The position numbers and the translations under genes are program-made. From assembly GCA_030267565.1 (NCBI GenBank), contig BRXU01000067.1:114220-178219 (forward strand): a stretch of 64,000 bases of DNA, given 5' to 3'. The stretch comes from Pleodorina starrii (lineage: Eukaryota; Chlorophyta; Chlorophyceae; Chlamydomonadales; Volvocaceae). Of the stretch, positions 15,759-25,228 are shown one piece after another (positions within the stretch are counted from its first letter, which is position 1; the number at the start of each line of letters is the position of its first letter). The notes beneath the pieces were generated by a model. The model ran no database searches. It saw only the letters and a program-made list of their open reading frames with translations, and was not told the origin of the DNA.

Positions 15759-16316
15759 TGACAACTCGCCTGCGCGCGCGCCGTCGCCGGTCTGATCAGG
15801 AGTTGTCCGGACGGCCCTGAGGCAGTGATCGCACCCCGGGTTCAGGGAGCAGATCGCCTGAAGAAATCCCTGGCATGGGACCGCGAGCACAGTGACAAGC
15901 ATGCTTTTTATCAGTACGCTTCATGCTTACGCTGGCTGCAGTGGTCGGTGTACGGGGTGATCGCACGGTCGGGTACGACGGTGCCGGCACCCCGGGGGCC
16001 TGCCGTTGCTCCGCGGTGAGGTTGTCGCCTCCGTGCCGCCAGCCATGACGGTGCGGAGGCGTTCCTCGGCGGGCATCAATCCTGTGAGGCAACCTGAAAG
16101 ACTCCGTCCTGGGTCGGCCGCGGCAGTGAGAGGCCGCACGGACCACCCCTCGCCACACCGAGGTTTCACTCTTGGTGAAGCCATTGGTCAGCGGGCTGAT
16201 TATCAGTAAGGTGATGGGCAGCAGCCGAACGCACCACTCCGCCCCTCGGCGGGCACCGTCTGCGCCGAACTCCCGCCAGGGAGTCCGTGCTACGCAAATC
16301 ACATATAGGAGTTCTC
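15759..16316 (+). other. Long conserved leader before PRC-barrel gene, copy 1
   Basis: About 560 bases with no confident gene, kept with moderate change at 62801-63358. It contains TATCAGTACGCTTCATGCTTACGC (15909-15932, written here only as a landmark of paired TTACG-like half sites) and CTGATTATCAG (16196-16206). A minus-strand open frame with GGDNLTAEQRQAPG is shared by both copies but lacks a start in common, so it is not called. Confidence 0.45.
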
Positions 16317-17144
16317 ATGGCCACCTACGACGTCAATGCCCTTCTCTCCGCCACCGCCTACGGGTCGGACGGCGACAAGATCGGCAAGATCGAGCAGGTC
16401 TTCCTGGACGACACCACCGAAGAGGTCACCTTCGTGACCGTCAACACCGGTCTGTTCGGCACCAAGGAGAGCTTCGTCCCCGCCGACGGCGCCCGACAGG
16501 ACGGCGACCGCCTCGTCCTTCCCTACACCAAGGACGTCGTCAAGGACGCCCCGAACGTGGACGCGGACCAGCACCTCTCCCCGGCCGAGGAGGAGGAGAT
16601 CTACCGCTACTACAAGATGAACTACTCCGGCAACGGTGGCCGCGACGACCGACACGCCACGGAAACCGATCGTAGCGCCGCACCGGCGGCCGGAACCGCC
16701 GGATACACCCGCAATGACCAGTACGCCGATGACACCGCGGACCGTCACGACACCGCCGCTCGCGCTGATCTCGACGACAACGAGGTCATCCGTCACGAGG
16801 AGCGCCTGCGCGTGGGCAAGGAGCGTCAGGAGACCGGCCGCGCCCGTCTGCGCAAGTACGTCGTGACCGAGCACGAGACCGTCGATGTCCCCGTCCAGCG
16901 CGAGGAGGTCCGGGTCGAGCGCATTCCCCTCGACGGCACCGAGGTCACCGGCGGCACCATCGGCGAGGACACCGTGGAGGTCACCCTCCACGAGGAGCGC
17001 GCTGTGGTGGCCAAGGAGACCGTGGGCGTCGAGAAGATCGAGCTCGAGAAGGAGACCGTCCGCGACACCGAGCGCGTCGACGCCGAGGTCCGCAAGGAGC
17101 AGGTCGAGATCGAAACCGACACCGACCGCCGCGACCACATCTGA
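16317..17144 (+). CDS. PRC-barrel plus DUF2382 stress protein
   Basis: 275 residues. Residues 1-90 are a PRC-barrel domain (DKIGKIEQVFLDDTTEEVTF, LVLPYTKDVVKDAPN), a linker covers about 90-155, and residues about 160-270 are a DUF2382/YsnF domain (VIRHEERLRVGKERQETGRA, RLRKYVVTEHETVDVPVQRE, VTLHEERAVVAKETVGVEKI). The repeated beta hairpins of DUF2382 are typical of general-stress proteins in Gram-positive bacteria and cyanobacteria; the biochemical role is unknown. ATG at 16317 has TAGGAG 6 bases upstream. A near-identical but frameshifted copy begins at 63359 behind the same leader. Codon use is strongly biased to C/G-ending codons, suggesting high expression. Confidence 0.92.
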   Translation: MATYDVNALLSATAYGSDGDKIGKIEQVFLDDTTEEVTFVTVNTGLFGTKESFVPADGARQDGDRLVLPYTKDVVKDAPNVDADQHLSPAEEEEIYRYYKMNYSGNGGRDDRHATETDRSAAPAAGTAGYTRNDQYADDTADRHDTAARADLDDNEVIRHEERLRVGKERQETGRARLRKYVVTEHETVDVPVQREEVRVERIPLDGTEVTGGTIGEDTVEVTLHEERAVVAKETVGVEKIELEKETVRDTERVDAEVRKEQVEIETDTDRRDHI

Positions 17145-17149
17145 TCACA

Positions 17150-17210
17150 CCCGATCGACTCCGGGGCCCCCGTCACCGTTCTGGTGACGGGGGCCCCGGA
17201 GTCGATCGGG
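17150..17210. terminator. 28-bp perfect hairpin after PRC-barrel gene
   Basis: Arms 17150-17177 and 17183-17210 pair without mismatch around GTTCT. There is no U-run. It separates the PRC-barrel gene from the convergent MFS remnant and could stop transcription from both sides. Confidence 0.75.
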
Positions 17211-17217
17211 ACGCGGG

Positions 17218-17535
17218 TCACCCCGATGCCCGCCGGGCACGGCCGCGTAGTAGATCAGGCCCAGCGCGACCACCGCCACGGCCGCCACGTACATCCCCCG
17301 GTAGCCGAGCGCAGGGACCAGAGCCCCCATGAGCATCGGGCCCAGCGCCACCCCCCACGTCCATGCATAGGAAGTAGGTCGAGGTGGACAGCCCCACGCG
17401 GGTGAGCGGGGCCGAGCGGACCGCGGCGACCTGGGCCGGCCAGAGCACCGCCCCGTAGCCCACGCCCAGCACCGTGCCCGAGGCGAGCACGAGCAACGGC
17501 GAGTCCGCGGCCGCAAGCAGCAGTAGCTTGCCGTG
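17218..17535 (-). pseudogene. MFS transporter remnant with frameshift
   Basis: Only the C-terminal third of a major facilitator protein is left, in two frames. The first frame encodes GKLLLLAAADSPLLVLASGT and VGYGAVLWPAQVAAVRSAPL; the second continues with WGVALGPMLMGALVPALGYR and GMYVAAVAVVALGLIYYAAV. The switch lies near 17360. The N-terminal part is missing because the fragment is joined directly to an IS30 remnant. It cannot make a working transporter. Confidence 0.75.
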
Positions 17536-17923
17536 CCCGCTGGCGAGCGTGCTCGTGGGCGCGCCATACGAAGCACTTCTCCCGCCCACCGCAGCGGCGC
17601 ACCTCGCCGCTGATCGTTAACACGGCCCGACCGGGCTCACCTACGATCGCGCTCAGAGAGTCCTCTCGAGCGAGCCCCCCTAGAATCTGCTCACGGTCAA
17701 CGACGGTGAGACGCCCTTCTCGTGATTGACCACCGAACGGCTTCGCGTCGAGGTGCTGACCGGTGCGAGCCATGACCCCGACCATCGGCGCGCTACACCC
17801 GATTTCCCGAGCAGTATCGACCAACCACCAGCCCTTGGCATGCAGACGCAGGGCGAGCCGCTGCTCCCGACTGAGATGACCATGTTGACCCTGCAACGGC
17901 CTCCTCCTGTGATCAGGATCCAC
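17536..17923 (-). pseudogene. IS30-family transposase N-terminal fragment
   Basis: The readable part has the IS30 helix-turn-helix arrangement: LSREQRLALRLHAKGWWLVD, then DREQILGGLAREDSLSAIVG and GEVRRCGGREK, followed by a degenerate stretch that fuses into the MFS remnant. The DDE catalytic domain is absent. The right boundary with the MFS fragment is placed near 17535 by similarity only. Confidence 0.6.
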
Positions 17924-18013
17924 TTCATCTCACAGGACCCATTGCACCCACCGCTTGAATCCTCCCGAAGTGCTGGATCACAGAACCTTTTCCGCGCATC
18001 GAAAGCTGCTGCC

Positions 18014-18529
18014 ATGGACCACAAAATTTCCGTAACTGTCCACGTCGATCTCGACGGACGGAACGTCCGAATCGTCGTTACTGGATGCCTCACCGAGTTC
18101 AGCCAGCGGGCCCTGCACCTGCTGATCCGCCGGGCCCGCACCCTGACCTCCAACGTTCAGGTCACGGTCGATCTCAGCGAAGTGCGCCACGTCGAGCCCC
18201 TCGGGCTGGAGCTCCTGCGTCAGGCCGTTGACCAGGACGAGGCCGTGGGCACACGCTCACCGCTGCATTTGGTGGTTGCCGAGCCCAGCAGACCCTGGGC
18301 GGCGCCCCCTCAGGGTGCCTGGACACACCGCCAAGCGCAACTGGCTCACGCCCACAATGAACGTCGCGGGGTCCCTGGGCGCGGAGCTGAAGGACGACGA
18401 CGCAGTGCGCTCTGCCGCGTATACCCACTCCGGCTGAGGGGTCTCGGGAGAACTTCCCGTGACGGGGTCCGGGTCTGGCGTTGCGACGACCAGGTGAATC
18501 CGGACCGACCCCCGGACCAGTGCCCCTAG
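18014..18529 (+). CDS. STAS-domain protein, C-terminus probably shifted
   Basis: ATG at 18014 opens a STAS fold of the anti-sigma-factor-antagonist type: VTVHVDLDGRNVRIVVTGCL, SQRALHLLIRRARTLTSNVQ, VTVDLSEVRHVEPLGLELLR. Such proteins bind anti-sigma kinases or act in stress signalling. The usual phosphorylated Ser in the D-x-S loop is replaced: the sequence around it is RHVEPLGL, with no Ser or Thr before the Pro. After about residue 95 the sequence becomes Arg/Pro/Gln-rich and loses similarity, and another frame encodes NVAGSLGAELKDDDAVRSAA, so a frameshift near 18300 is likely. The frame runs to a stop formed by the CTAG target of the following IS. Confidence 0.5.
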   Translation: MDHKISVTVHVDLDGRNVRIVVTGCLTEFSQRALHLLIRRARTLTSNVQVTVDLSEVRHVEPLGLELLRQAVDQDEAVGTRSPLHLVVAEPSRPWAAPPQGAWTHRQAQLAHAHNERRGVPGRGAEGRRRSALCRVYPLRLRGLGRTSRDGVRVWRCDDQVNPDRPPDQCP

Positions 18530-19924
18530 TACTACAGTCGCACTTGTGAGGCATGGCCGTGCGCTCTGTAGTGGTGTTCTTTGGCGCGATGCTGGTGTTT
18601 GCGGCGCCAGCGGGAACGGTTCAGGACGATCTGTGGTTCTGGTGGTGCGGCCCAGATCAGCAGGACGAGCAGGTGCCGGATTTCGGGCAGGCTCAAGGCG
18701 ATGAGCTGGCTGTCTCCGCCGGGGTGGCCCCCCTTTTTGCCGCTGCCCGGGCGCGGGTGACGGTGAGGAAAACGTGGGCGAGCATCGCCAAGGTGATGTG
18801 GCGGTACCACCCGGTGTACTGGCGCACCTGGTACTGGTCGAGTCCGGTTTGGCCCTTGGCGGTCTGGAAGGTCTCCTCGATGGCCCACCGGGTTCCGGCG
18901 ATCCGGGCCAGTTCGGCCAGGCTCACCCTGGGCGGGGCGAAGCACAGGTAGTAGGCGAGCTCGGTGGGATCCGTGAGAGACCGGCGGGCCAGCAGCCAGT
19001 ACTCACCGACCGGGTCGAGCATCCCGTTGACCCGCACCCGGGCCCATCCGTAGCGGCGGGGCCCTTTGGCGCCGTCCCCGGCCGCGCGCACCCGCCAAGT
19101 CTGGGCCGGCAAGGACGCGATCAGCTCCCTGGCCCGCACCTGGTGGAAGGCCAGGGGCCCGGCCTTCGGCCACACGGCCTGGCTGGCCGGCACGCCCAGC
19201 ACGTAGTGCAGCCCGGTCTCCTCCACGGCCCGGCGGAAGGCCCAGGCCTGGCCGTAGACGGTATCGGCGGTCACCCATGCGGCCGGTACATGGGCGGCCA
19301 CCGCCCGTTCCAGCATGGTCGCGGCCAGTTCCGGCTTCGTGGCGAAGCCCCGTTCCTCCGGGATGCCCGCGGCAGCGCAACGGTCGGAGTCCTCGGTCCA
19401 GGCCCTGGGCAGATACAACTCCCGGTCCAGGAACGTCCGCCCGGACTGGGTGGCGTAGGTGAGGAACACCCCGACCTGGCAGTTCTCCGTCCGCCCTGCC
19501 GTGCCCGAGTACTGCCGGGCGACCCCGGCCGAGCGGGTTCCTTTCTTGAGGAACCCTGTTTCGTCCACCACCAGCACCCCGTCCGAGTCCCCGAGATAGG
19601 ACACCACGTAGGCGCGCAGGTCATCGCGCAGCGCGTCCGGGTCCCAGTCCGTGGTCGAGAGCAACCGCTGCATCGCATCCGGGGTGGCGTGGCCGGCCTG
19701 CTCCGAGATCGTCCACGAGTTCTTCCGCTCCGCACCTGAGAGCAACCCCTGCAGGTAGGCCATCGCGTTGGCCCGCGGCTCCGCCCTCGCGAACCGCCCA
19801 CCGATCAGCTCCGCGACTTCCTCCAGACCCTCGGCCCACTGCCGAACCTCGGCCACCGCCACGTCCTCGCTCATCACACCATGATGAGCCGGGCCACAAC
19901 CCCTTCACAAGCGCGACTGTAGTA
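18530..19924 (-). mobile_element. IS701-family element
   Basis: 1395 bp. The ends carry TACTACAGTCGCACTTGTGA (left) and its near-perfect inverted copy (right), flanked by the four-base target CTAG (18526-18529 and 19925-19928), the usual target of this family. Confidence 0.9.
18693..19874 (-). CDS. IS701-family transposase
   Basis: About 393 residues, normal for IS701. The N-terminal region is FARAEPRANAMAYLQGLLSG and KNSWTISEQAGHATPDAMQR. The catalytic acidic residues lie in GVLVVDETGFLKKGTRSAGV (first Asp), AWVTADTVYGQAWAFRRAVE (second Asp) and GTRWAIEETFQTAKGQTGLD (Glu). No internal stop or shift is seen, so it is probably active. ATG at 19874 follows a GTG three bases earlier; either may be used. 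Confidence 0.93.
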   Translation of the reverse strand: MSEDVAVAEVRQWAEGLEEVAELIGGRFARAEPRANAMAYLQGLLSGAERKNSWTISEQAGHATPDAMQRLLSTTDWDPDALRDDLRAYVVSYLGDSDGVLVVDETGFLKKGTRSAGVARQYSGTAGRTENCQVGVFLTYATQSGRTFLDRELYLPRAWTEDSDRCAAAGIPEERGFATKPELAATMLERAVAAHVPAAWVTADTVYGQAWAFRRAVEETGLHYVLGVPASQAVWPKAGPLAFHQVRARELIASLPAQTWRVRAAGDGAKGPRRYGWARVRVNGMLDPVGEYWLLARRSLTDPTELAYYLCFAPPRVSLAELARIAGTRWAIEETFQTAKGQTGLDQYQVRQYTGWYRHITLAMLAHVFLTVTRARAAAKRGATPAETASSSP

Positions 19925-19928
19925 CTAG

Positions 19929-20870
19929 GGCATGTCTCTTTAATCCTGTGAGTGGTTCTGCGAGGCTGGAGGCATGTCCCGTACGGCTGTGCTGACCGAT
20001 GATCAGTGGGAACGGATCCGCCCTCTCCTGCCGTCCTCCGATGGCAAGAGGGGCCGGCCGTTCCGCGACGACCGCCCCGTGGTGGAAGGCATCCTTTACC
20101 GGTACCGGTGCGGGATCGCCTGGCGCGATGTTCCTGGGCAGTTCGGGCCCTGGCAGACCGTGTGGAAACGCCACCGCCGATACAGCGCCGACGGGACCTG
20201 GGACCGGGTCCTGGCCGCGCTGCTGACCGAGGCGCAGAAGGTTCAACTGATCGACTGGGCGGTGTCGGTGGACTCCACCATCAACCGGGCCCATCAGCAC
20301 GCCACGAACTTCGCCCGCGACACAGGGGGCGGGATCGAACTACACGAATCTGTCCGACGAGCCGGCTGATCACGCGGTAGGCCGCTCCCGCGGTGGGCTC
20401 TCGAGCAAGATCCACACCCTGGTCGACGGCGCCGGACGTCCTCTGGTGGTGCTCTTGGGCCCGGGGCAGGCCGGGGACGCCCCGATGTTCCCGCATTTGA
20501 TGGCCCACCTGCGGGTGGCCCGCCACGGACCAGGGCGGCCCCGGACCCGGCCCGGGCGGCTGCGGGCGGACAAGGCCTACTCCTCGAGAGCCATCCGCAC
20601 GCATCTGCGATCCCGAGGGATCACCGCAGTGATCCCCGAGCCCGCTGACCAGGCCGGCCACCGGAAACGCCGGGGCTCTCAAGGTGGTCGACCCCCGACC
20701 TTCGATGCCCAGGACTACAAGGGCCGCAACGTCGTCGAGCGGTCCTTCAACGTTTTCAAGCAGTGGCGAGGCCTCGCGACCCGCTACGACAAGCTCGCGC
20801 TGACCTACCGCGGCGGGGCCGTACTGCGCGCCATCACCGTCTGGCTCAAAGATTTATTGGGAGACATGCC
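19929..20870 (+). mobile_element. IS5-family (IS427-like) element
   Basis: 942 bp with ends GGCATGTCTC and GAGACATGCC. CTAG lies on both sides (19925-19928, 20871-20874); the left CTAG is shared with the right end of the IS701 element. Confidence 0.88.
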
Positions 20871-20874
20871 CTAG
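19974..20874 (+). CDS. IS427-like transposase in two frames
   Basis: Frame one (19974-20369) encodes the N-terminal part: LTDDQWERIRPLLPSSDGKR, GILYRYRCGIAWRDVPGQFG and DWAVSVDSTINRAHQH with the first catalytic Asp. Frame two (about 20341-20874) encodes SRGGLSSKIHTLVDGAG, LRADKAYSSRAIRTHLRSRG with the second Asp, and KGRNVVERSFNVFKQWRGLA with the Glu. IS427-group elements often use two overlapping frames, but the step here is +1 and no clear slippery sequence is visible, so programmed shifting and a simple indel both remain open. The final stop TAG is supplied by the target CTAG. Confidence 0.8.
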
Positions 20875-21743
20875 GCCCGGCGGGGTGGAGTAGCGTACCG
20901 AGCCGAACCGGATCGTCTGATCGGTGCCCACCGTGCGGGTCACCCCCAGGGCCGCCGTGTGCGGGGCGGCCGGGGCCACGTGCAACCGTTGCTGCTCCTC
21001 GACCAGCGCCTGGTCGGGCACCCGGGCCGACTCCCGGTGGGTACGCTCGTTGACCTTGGCGCAGAACGCCGCGCACGCCGCCTCGAGTGCGGCGAAGGAA
21101 GCGTAGTGCTCACGTAGGTTCGCCTCGGCGGGCACCAAATCGGCCTTGGCGATGCGCACAGTGAACTCCGACCCGCCCTTGGACTGTGGGTCGTAGGGCA
21201 CACAGGTGTGCACCTGTGTGCCGTAGTACCGACCGACCTGAACGATCTGCGGATGGCGCACCGGAACCCCGGCCACGTGATCGACGGTCACGGTCCTGGG
21301 GTTGTCGGTGAGCACATAGGTGGGCACCCCGCCGATGAGGGCCAGGGTCGCATCCCGGCACCCGATCAGCGTGGGCAGGGTCTGGTCCCACACCGGGATC
21401 ACGACCCGGTACCGTGACCCGGCCAGCCAGGCGCAGAACAGCCACGTGCGTCGCGGCGTCCCGTCGACCCCGGGAACCCCGCCGCGACGAGGCGGGCGTG
21501 GACGATGTCGGCCCGGACCGTGCCCTGGCTGCGCTCGACCCACTCCTCGATTTTCGGCAGGTAAGCGTCGATCATTCGGGGACGACGGCCCGGCCCGGTC
21601 ACCGGCCGACCCGCGTCACGGGCGGCGGCGTAGCGGCGCACCGTCTTCGGATCCACCCCGGCCAGGGCCGCGGCCGAGTGCGCGCAGCCGGTGGCGTCAT
21701 AGGCTTCGAGATTTTCCATGATCTCCCTGTCAGACTTCTTCAT
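20875..21743 (-). pseudogene. IS21-family istA remnant
   Basis: The 5' part from ATG at 21743 encodes the IstA helix-turn-helix (SDREIMENLEAYDATGCAHS, VDPKTVRRYAAARDAGRPVT). Near 21480 the frame changes and most of the region around the first catalytic Asp is missing. The rest continues as PTYVLTDNPRTVTVDHVAG and GTQVHTCVPYDPQSKGGSEF to VRYSTPPGL, where it meets the CTAG occupied by the IS stack. No istB is present. Upstream, near 21885-21915, are two TGTCCGC repeats of the kind found at IS21 ends. Confidence 0.8.
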
Positions 21744-21915
21744 GCGTCCCACCGGCGGGTGATGGCTCAAGGTGGTCAGAGACCTCGAGCGAACCCCCCG
21801 GAGGGACGTCTGCGTGGGGACCGCCACGAGCCCGGCCCCATGGCCCAGGACAGGGAGATCAACTGTCCGTCAGCAGGGAGGTACGTGTCCGCCTACAGGG
21901 AAATTGGCATGTCCG

Positions 21916-23277
21916 CTAGTACGGTTCTGCGGTCATGGTCTCGACCGGTGCCGCGGACGTCGTGGATCCAGGAGCCGGGGCCAAGGTGGGGGCCGGGCGG
22001 GTGGCGGCGGTGAGGCAGGCGGCCGTGCCGATGGCCAGGGCTGTGGGGATCCCGCGGTAGGTGAACAGGGCGTGGATCTGGGAGTGGTTGCCGAGTGCTT
22101 CATACCAGAAGGGCACGGCGAATGCGGGCAGGGCCAGTACCACGGCCACTGCCCACCGGGTGAGGCCGGCCCGCCGCAGGGCCAGGACGAGTCCTACGGC
22201 CACCGTCACGAGGCAGCCGATCAGCACCAGTTCCGCGGTGGGCAGGACGCGCCACCAGTAGATGGCGTTGCTCAGCGTGCCCGCGCCCGCGGCCTCGGAA
22301 ACAGCTTCGTGCTCGCCGCCGGTCCGGAAGCCGACGTTCGCCCGGACCGTGTCGAAGGTCTCGGAGAAGCCGAGGAAGACGGCGCCGATGACCCACCGCG
22401 ACACCCAGGTGATGCCGAAGGCAGCCGGCCAGACCGCTCCACCCACCAGCACCCCCACAAAGGCGTCCCGGAGCCGGTCGGTGCGGAACCACACCACGGC
22501 CCCGAGCACGAAGGCGGACATCGCCCAGGGCACCGCCGGGGTGGTGAGCAGGTCCACGTAGCAGAACAGTGCCGCGCCCAGCACCGCCCCGTAGCCGCCG
22601 AGCCGGATCGAGCGCCCGGCCCCGACCGCGGTGAGGAGCACCGAGAGGAAGATGAAGGCGATGGAGATCGCCTGGCTCAACGACGTCGAAGGCGTCGAGA
22701 GCATGTTGGTTCCCACCAGGAACGGCAGAACCAATCCCAACGCCACAGCGGTGGTGGTCCGGGCGCGGACGGCGAGGAATGCGCCGAAGACCGCGAGCAG
22801 CATGAGGGTCCCCGCCACGATGCGCAATCCCTCAAGGCCCATCAGGGCGAGCACGGGCCGGGTGATCACGGTGTAACCGGCCCAGTACTTGTAGTAGTTG
22901 CTGTCCTGGATGACCGCGCCTTCCGCGATGGCTTGGAGGTCACCGGCGCCGCCGGCGCAGTTGCCGATCCGCGGCATGCGCACGGCCCGGTCGAAGGCGG
23001 ATTCTTCCGGGGAAGCGCCCAGGCCCGTGCCCACCACCACACACTCCGTGAACGTGTCCGCGACCCCGCCCATCCGGTCGATCATGGCATTGGGCCCGTA
23101 GGTCCCGTCCTCGACCGCGACCAGCAGGTTCGCGACGATGGGCCGATCCGGCACCGCCTGACCCACTACGAGCAGACCGAACAGGGCGAACTGCAGCACC
23201 AGGAGCATCCCGAGCCCCTGGACCCAGGGGACGAGCGGAATCCATCGCCCGCGCGAAGTCCTCGGCTCCGGGCTCAT
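21916..23277 (-). CDS. Polytopic membrane protein, glycosyltransferase partner
   Basis: About 453 residues with ten or more membrane segments. A large first outer loop lies between LGMLLVLQFALFGLLVVG and YWAGYTVITRPVLALMGLEG. Later segments include GLVLPFLVGTNMLSTPSTS and AVVLALPAFAVPFWYEALGN. The layout, a large extracytoplasmic loop near the N-terminus of a many-TM protein, resembles GT-C-like or polyprenyl-linked sugar transfer proteins, but no catalytic motif is certain. ATG at 23277 overlaps the stop of the upstream glycosyltransferase as ATGA, so the two are translationally coupled and probably work together in cell-surface glycan assembly. Confidence 0.65.
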   Translation of the reverse strand: MSPEPRTSRGRWIPLVPWVQGLGMLLVLQFALFGLLVVGQAVPDRPIVANLLVAVEDGTYGPNAMIDRMGGVADTFTECVVVGTGLGASPEESAFDRAVRMPRIGNCAGGAGDLQAIAEGAVIQDSNYYKYWAGYTVITRPVLALMGLEGLRIVAGTLMLLAVFGAFLAVRARTTTAVALGLVLPFLVGTNMLSTPSTSLSQAISIAFIFLSVLLTAVGAGRSIRLGGYGAVLGAALFCYVDLLTTPAVPWAMSAFVLGAVVWFRTDRLRDAFVGVLVGGAVWPAAFGITWVSRWVIGAVFLGFSETFDTVRANVGFRTGGEHEAVSEAAGAGTLSNAIYWWRVLPTAELVLIGCLVTVAVGLVLALRRAGLTRWAVAVVLALPAFAVPFWYEALGNHSQIHALFTYRGIPTALAIGTAACLTAATRPAPTLAPAPGSTTSAAPVETMTAEPY

Positions 23278-24308
23278 GTCGCCCACCGCCGGTTCTCCGT
23301 GACCGGGGGCGGGCACGGTCCCGTCGCGTTGCCGCCGCTCCAGACGGGAGCGGGCTGCTGCAGGTAGAACAGCCGGGAGGTCTCCCGGCGGATCTTGGCC
23401 TGCCCGTGCAGCAGGACGCCCATGAGCAGGAACACCCCGGACAGGATCATCAGGGCCGCGGCCAGGAACGCCGTGGGGAAGCGGGGGACGAGCCCGGTGC
23501 TGGCATATTCCACAACCACGGGGACGCCCAGGACCAGTCCCAGGAGGAACAGCGCGAGCGAGGCGATCCCCGTCACGAGGAACGGGCGCTCGTGGAAGAG
23601 CAGCTGCCCGAAGATCCCCAGGATCCGGAACCCGTCGTGATAGGTCCGCAGCTTGCTCTCACTGCCGGCTGCCCGGTCGCGGAAGCCGACCGCCACCTCG
23701 GCCTGCGGCACGCGTGCGTTGACGGCGTGGACGGTCAGTTCCGTCTCGATCTCGAACTCCTTCGAAAGGGCCGGGAAGGACTTGACGAAGCGTCGGGAGA
23801 AGACCCGGTATCCGCTGAGCATGTCCGAGACCTTGCGCTGGAAGGCGAAGGTGACCAGTGTGTTGAAGAACCTGTTGCCCAACTCGTGTCCCGACCGGTA
23901 GGCGGTGCCGCTGACCTGCCGGCGCACCCCGAGCACGTGATCGTAGGGACCTGACAGCAGCTTCTCGATCATCGCCGGCGCCTGCGCCACGTCGTAGGTG
24001 TCGTCGCCGTCGATGAGCAGGTAGACGTCGGCGTCCAGGTCCGCGAAGGCCCGCCGGACCACGTTGCCCTTACCTTTCTCCTCCTCACGCCGCACGTGCG
24101 CTCCGGCGCGCCGGGCCGCCCCCGCGGTGTCGTCGGTCGAGCAGTTGTCGTAGACGTGGACCTCGATGCCGGGCACCGTGGCGCGCAAATCGGTGACGAC
24201 CTTCCCGATCGCGGCTTCCTCGTTGTGGCACGGCACTACCCCCACGACACGGACCGGGGCGGGCATAAGCATCCGTTCCGGATCTCCAGGGGCTGGGGGG
24301 GTCTTCAT
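23274..24308 (-). CDS. GT2-family glycosyltransferase with two C-terminal TMs
   Basis: 344 residues. The N-terminal GT-A domain is clear: VVGVVPCHNEEAAIGKVVTD, IEVHVYDNCSTDDTAGAARR, and the D-x-D-type metal site in VYLLIDGDDTYDVAQAPAM. The acceptor-side motif is SDMLSGYRVFSRRFVKSFPA. Two membrane helices follow (LVTGIASLALFLLGLVLGVP and FLAAALMILSGVFLLMGVLL), as in polyprenyl-phosphate sugar transferases of the dolichyl-phosphate mannose synthase type. It likely charges a lipid carrier with a sugar at the inner membrane face. It is the first gene of a two-gene unit with a 4-base overlap. ATG at 24308 has GGAGG about 14 bases upstream. Confidence 0.88.
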   Translation of the reverse strand: MKTPPAPGDPERMLMPAPVRVVGVVPCHNEEAAIGKVVTDLRATVPGIEVHVYDNCSTDDTAGAARRAGAHVRREEEKGKGNVVRRAFADLDADVYLLIDGDDTYDVAQAPAMIEKLLSGPYDHVLGVRRQVSGTAYRSGHELGNRFFNTLVTFAFQRKVSDMLSGYRVFSRRFVKSFPALSKEFEIETELTVHAVNARVPQAEVAVGFRDRAAGSESKLRTYHDGFRILGIFGQLLFHERPFLVTGIASLALFLLGLVLGVPVVVEYASTGLVPRFPTAFLAAALMILSGVFLLMGVLLHGQAKIRRETSRLFYLQQPAPVWSGGNATGPCPPPVTENRRWAT

Positions 24309-24381
24309 GATTGGGTTAGACCTCCGGAGATAGACGATAGGTACGCCGTGGGAGTGCGGCCCGTCGTGGCCGTGGTGTGCT

Positions 24382-25111
24382 TCACGATGGCCTCTTCAGC
24401 ACGATACGGCCCCCAACGACCTTTGCTAACGCTTCAAGGGGCTGCGCCGCCGTTGAGTGCACTTGAGCGGGAGACCCGTCTCCGCCTGGTGCACGGCATT
24501 CACCCCGAGTAGCGGATGCCCCCGCACTCCCGGGATCCCCCACGACTCGAGGAGGGTGCAGTCCCGCCAGAAGCGTGACCACCAGCAGTGCCGCGCCGGG
24601 CATCTCCAAACCCTCTTCCAAATGCGCGAGGAAATGACGCACGAACCAGTGCCCGTCTACCTGCAGCACGAGCTCCTGGGCGACTTGCGCTCCGACCGCC
24701 CCCACGAAGTAGATCCAGAAAGCCCCCAACACCGCCCACCGGGTTCTACCGGGCAGGGCCCGACTGAGGGGCACAACGATCAGCGCCACGACAACAGCCA
24801 GTGGAATGCCCAGCGCCAACCACATGTAGTTCAGACCCGCCTCCGGCCACCAGTGCAGACCGACCAACGCGAGCCGTTCGTGGAGCATACTGGCCTCGTC
24901 CAAAGACATCAGCAGCACGATCCCCCCCAAGCAGGCGCCAAGCAGTCCGTTCCCTGCGACCGGAGCTGCCACCGCCTACCGCCAGCATCAGCACACCGGC
25001 CACAACCAATAGGGAAGTGTTCCACCACGTAGCCAGGCTGACCTCGTTGCCGATGTCCAGGTAGATCCGGACCTCGTGGGGCGGAGCCCACCACGGCGCG
25101 AACAGGTTCAC
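24382..25111 (-). pseudogene. Membrane protein broken at a C7 run
   Basis: The first frame begins at GTG 25111 (MNLFAPWWAPPHEVRIYLDI, NTSLLVVAGVLMLAVGGGSS) and the second continues with IVLLMSLDEASMLHERLALV and several membrane segments (YMWLALGIPLAVVVALIVVP, AVLGAFWIYFVGAVGAQVAQ). SLDEA-x-x-LHERL is a recurring feature of an uncharacterised actinobacterial membrane family. The two frames meet at a run of seven C on the plus strand (24922-24928), so a one-base slip there accounts for the break. It may be real decay or a consensus error. Confidence 0.65.
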
Positions 25112-25228
25112 AGTACGATCACCGCTGGCACACCGACCAAGACGACAAAAACTCTACTGGCCCAATACCTCGGGCCAGGATGCGTCGTCTTTGACGTCGA
25201 CACCACGGATCTCCTGACAGTAAGGGGG

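Noticed and set aside
16299..17138. Minus-strand open frame of 279 codons
   Set aside because: Antisense of the PRC-barrel/DUF2382 gene, whose strong C/G third-position bias opens the opposite strand.
19974..20874. IS427-like two-frame transposase taken as a proven programmed frameshift
   Set aside because: No clear slippery sequence is visible and the step is +1. The family often uses two frames, but an indel cannot be excluded.
21772..23367. Plus-strand open frame of 531 codons
   Set aside because: Antisense to the polytopic membrane protein; Gly/Arg/His-rich and without similarity, a typical high-GC shadow.
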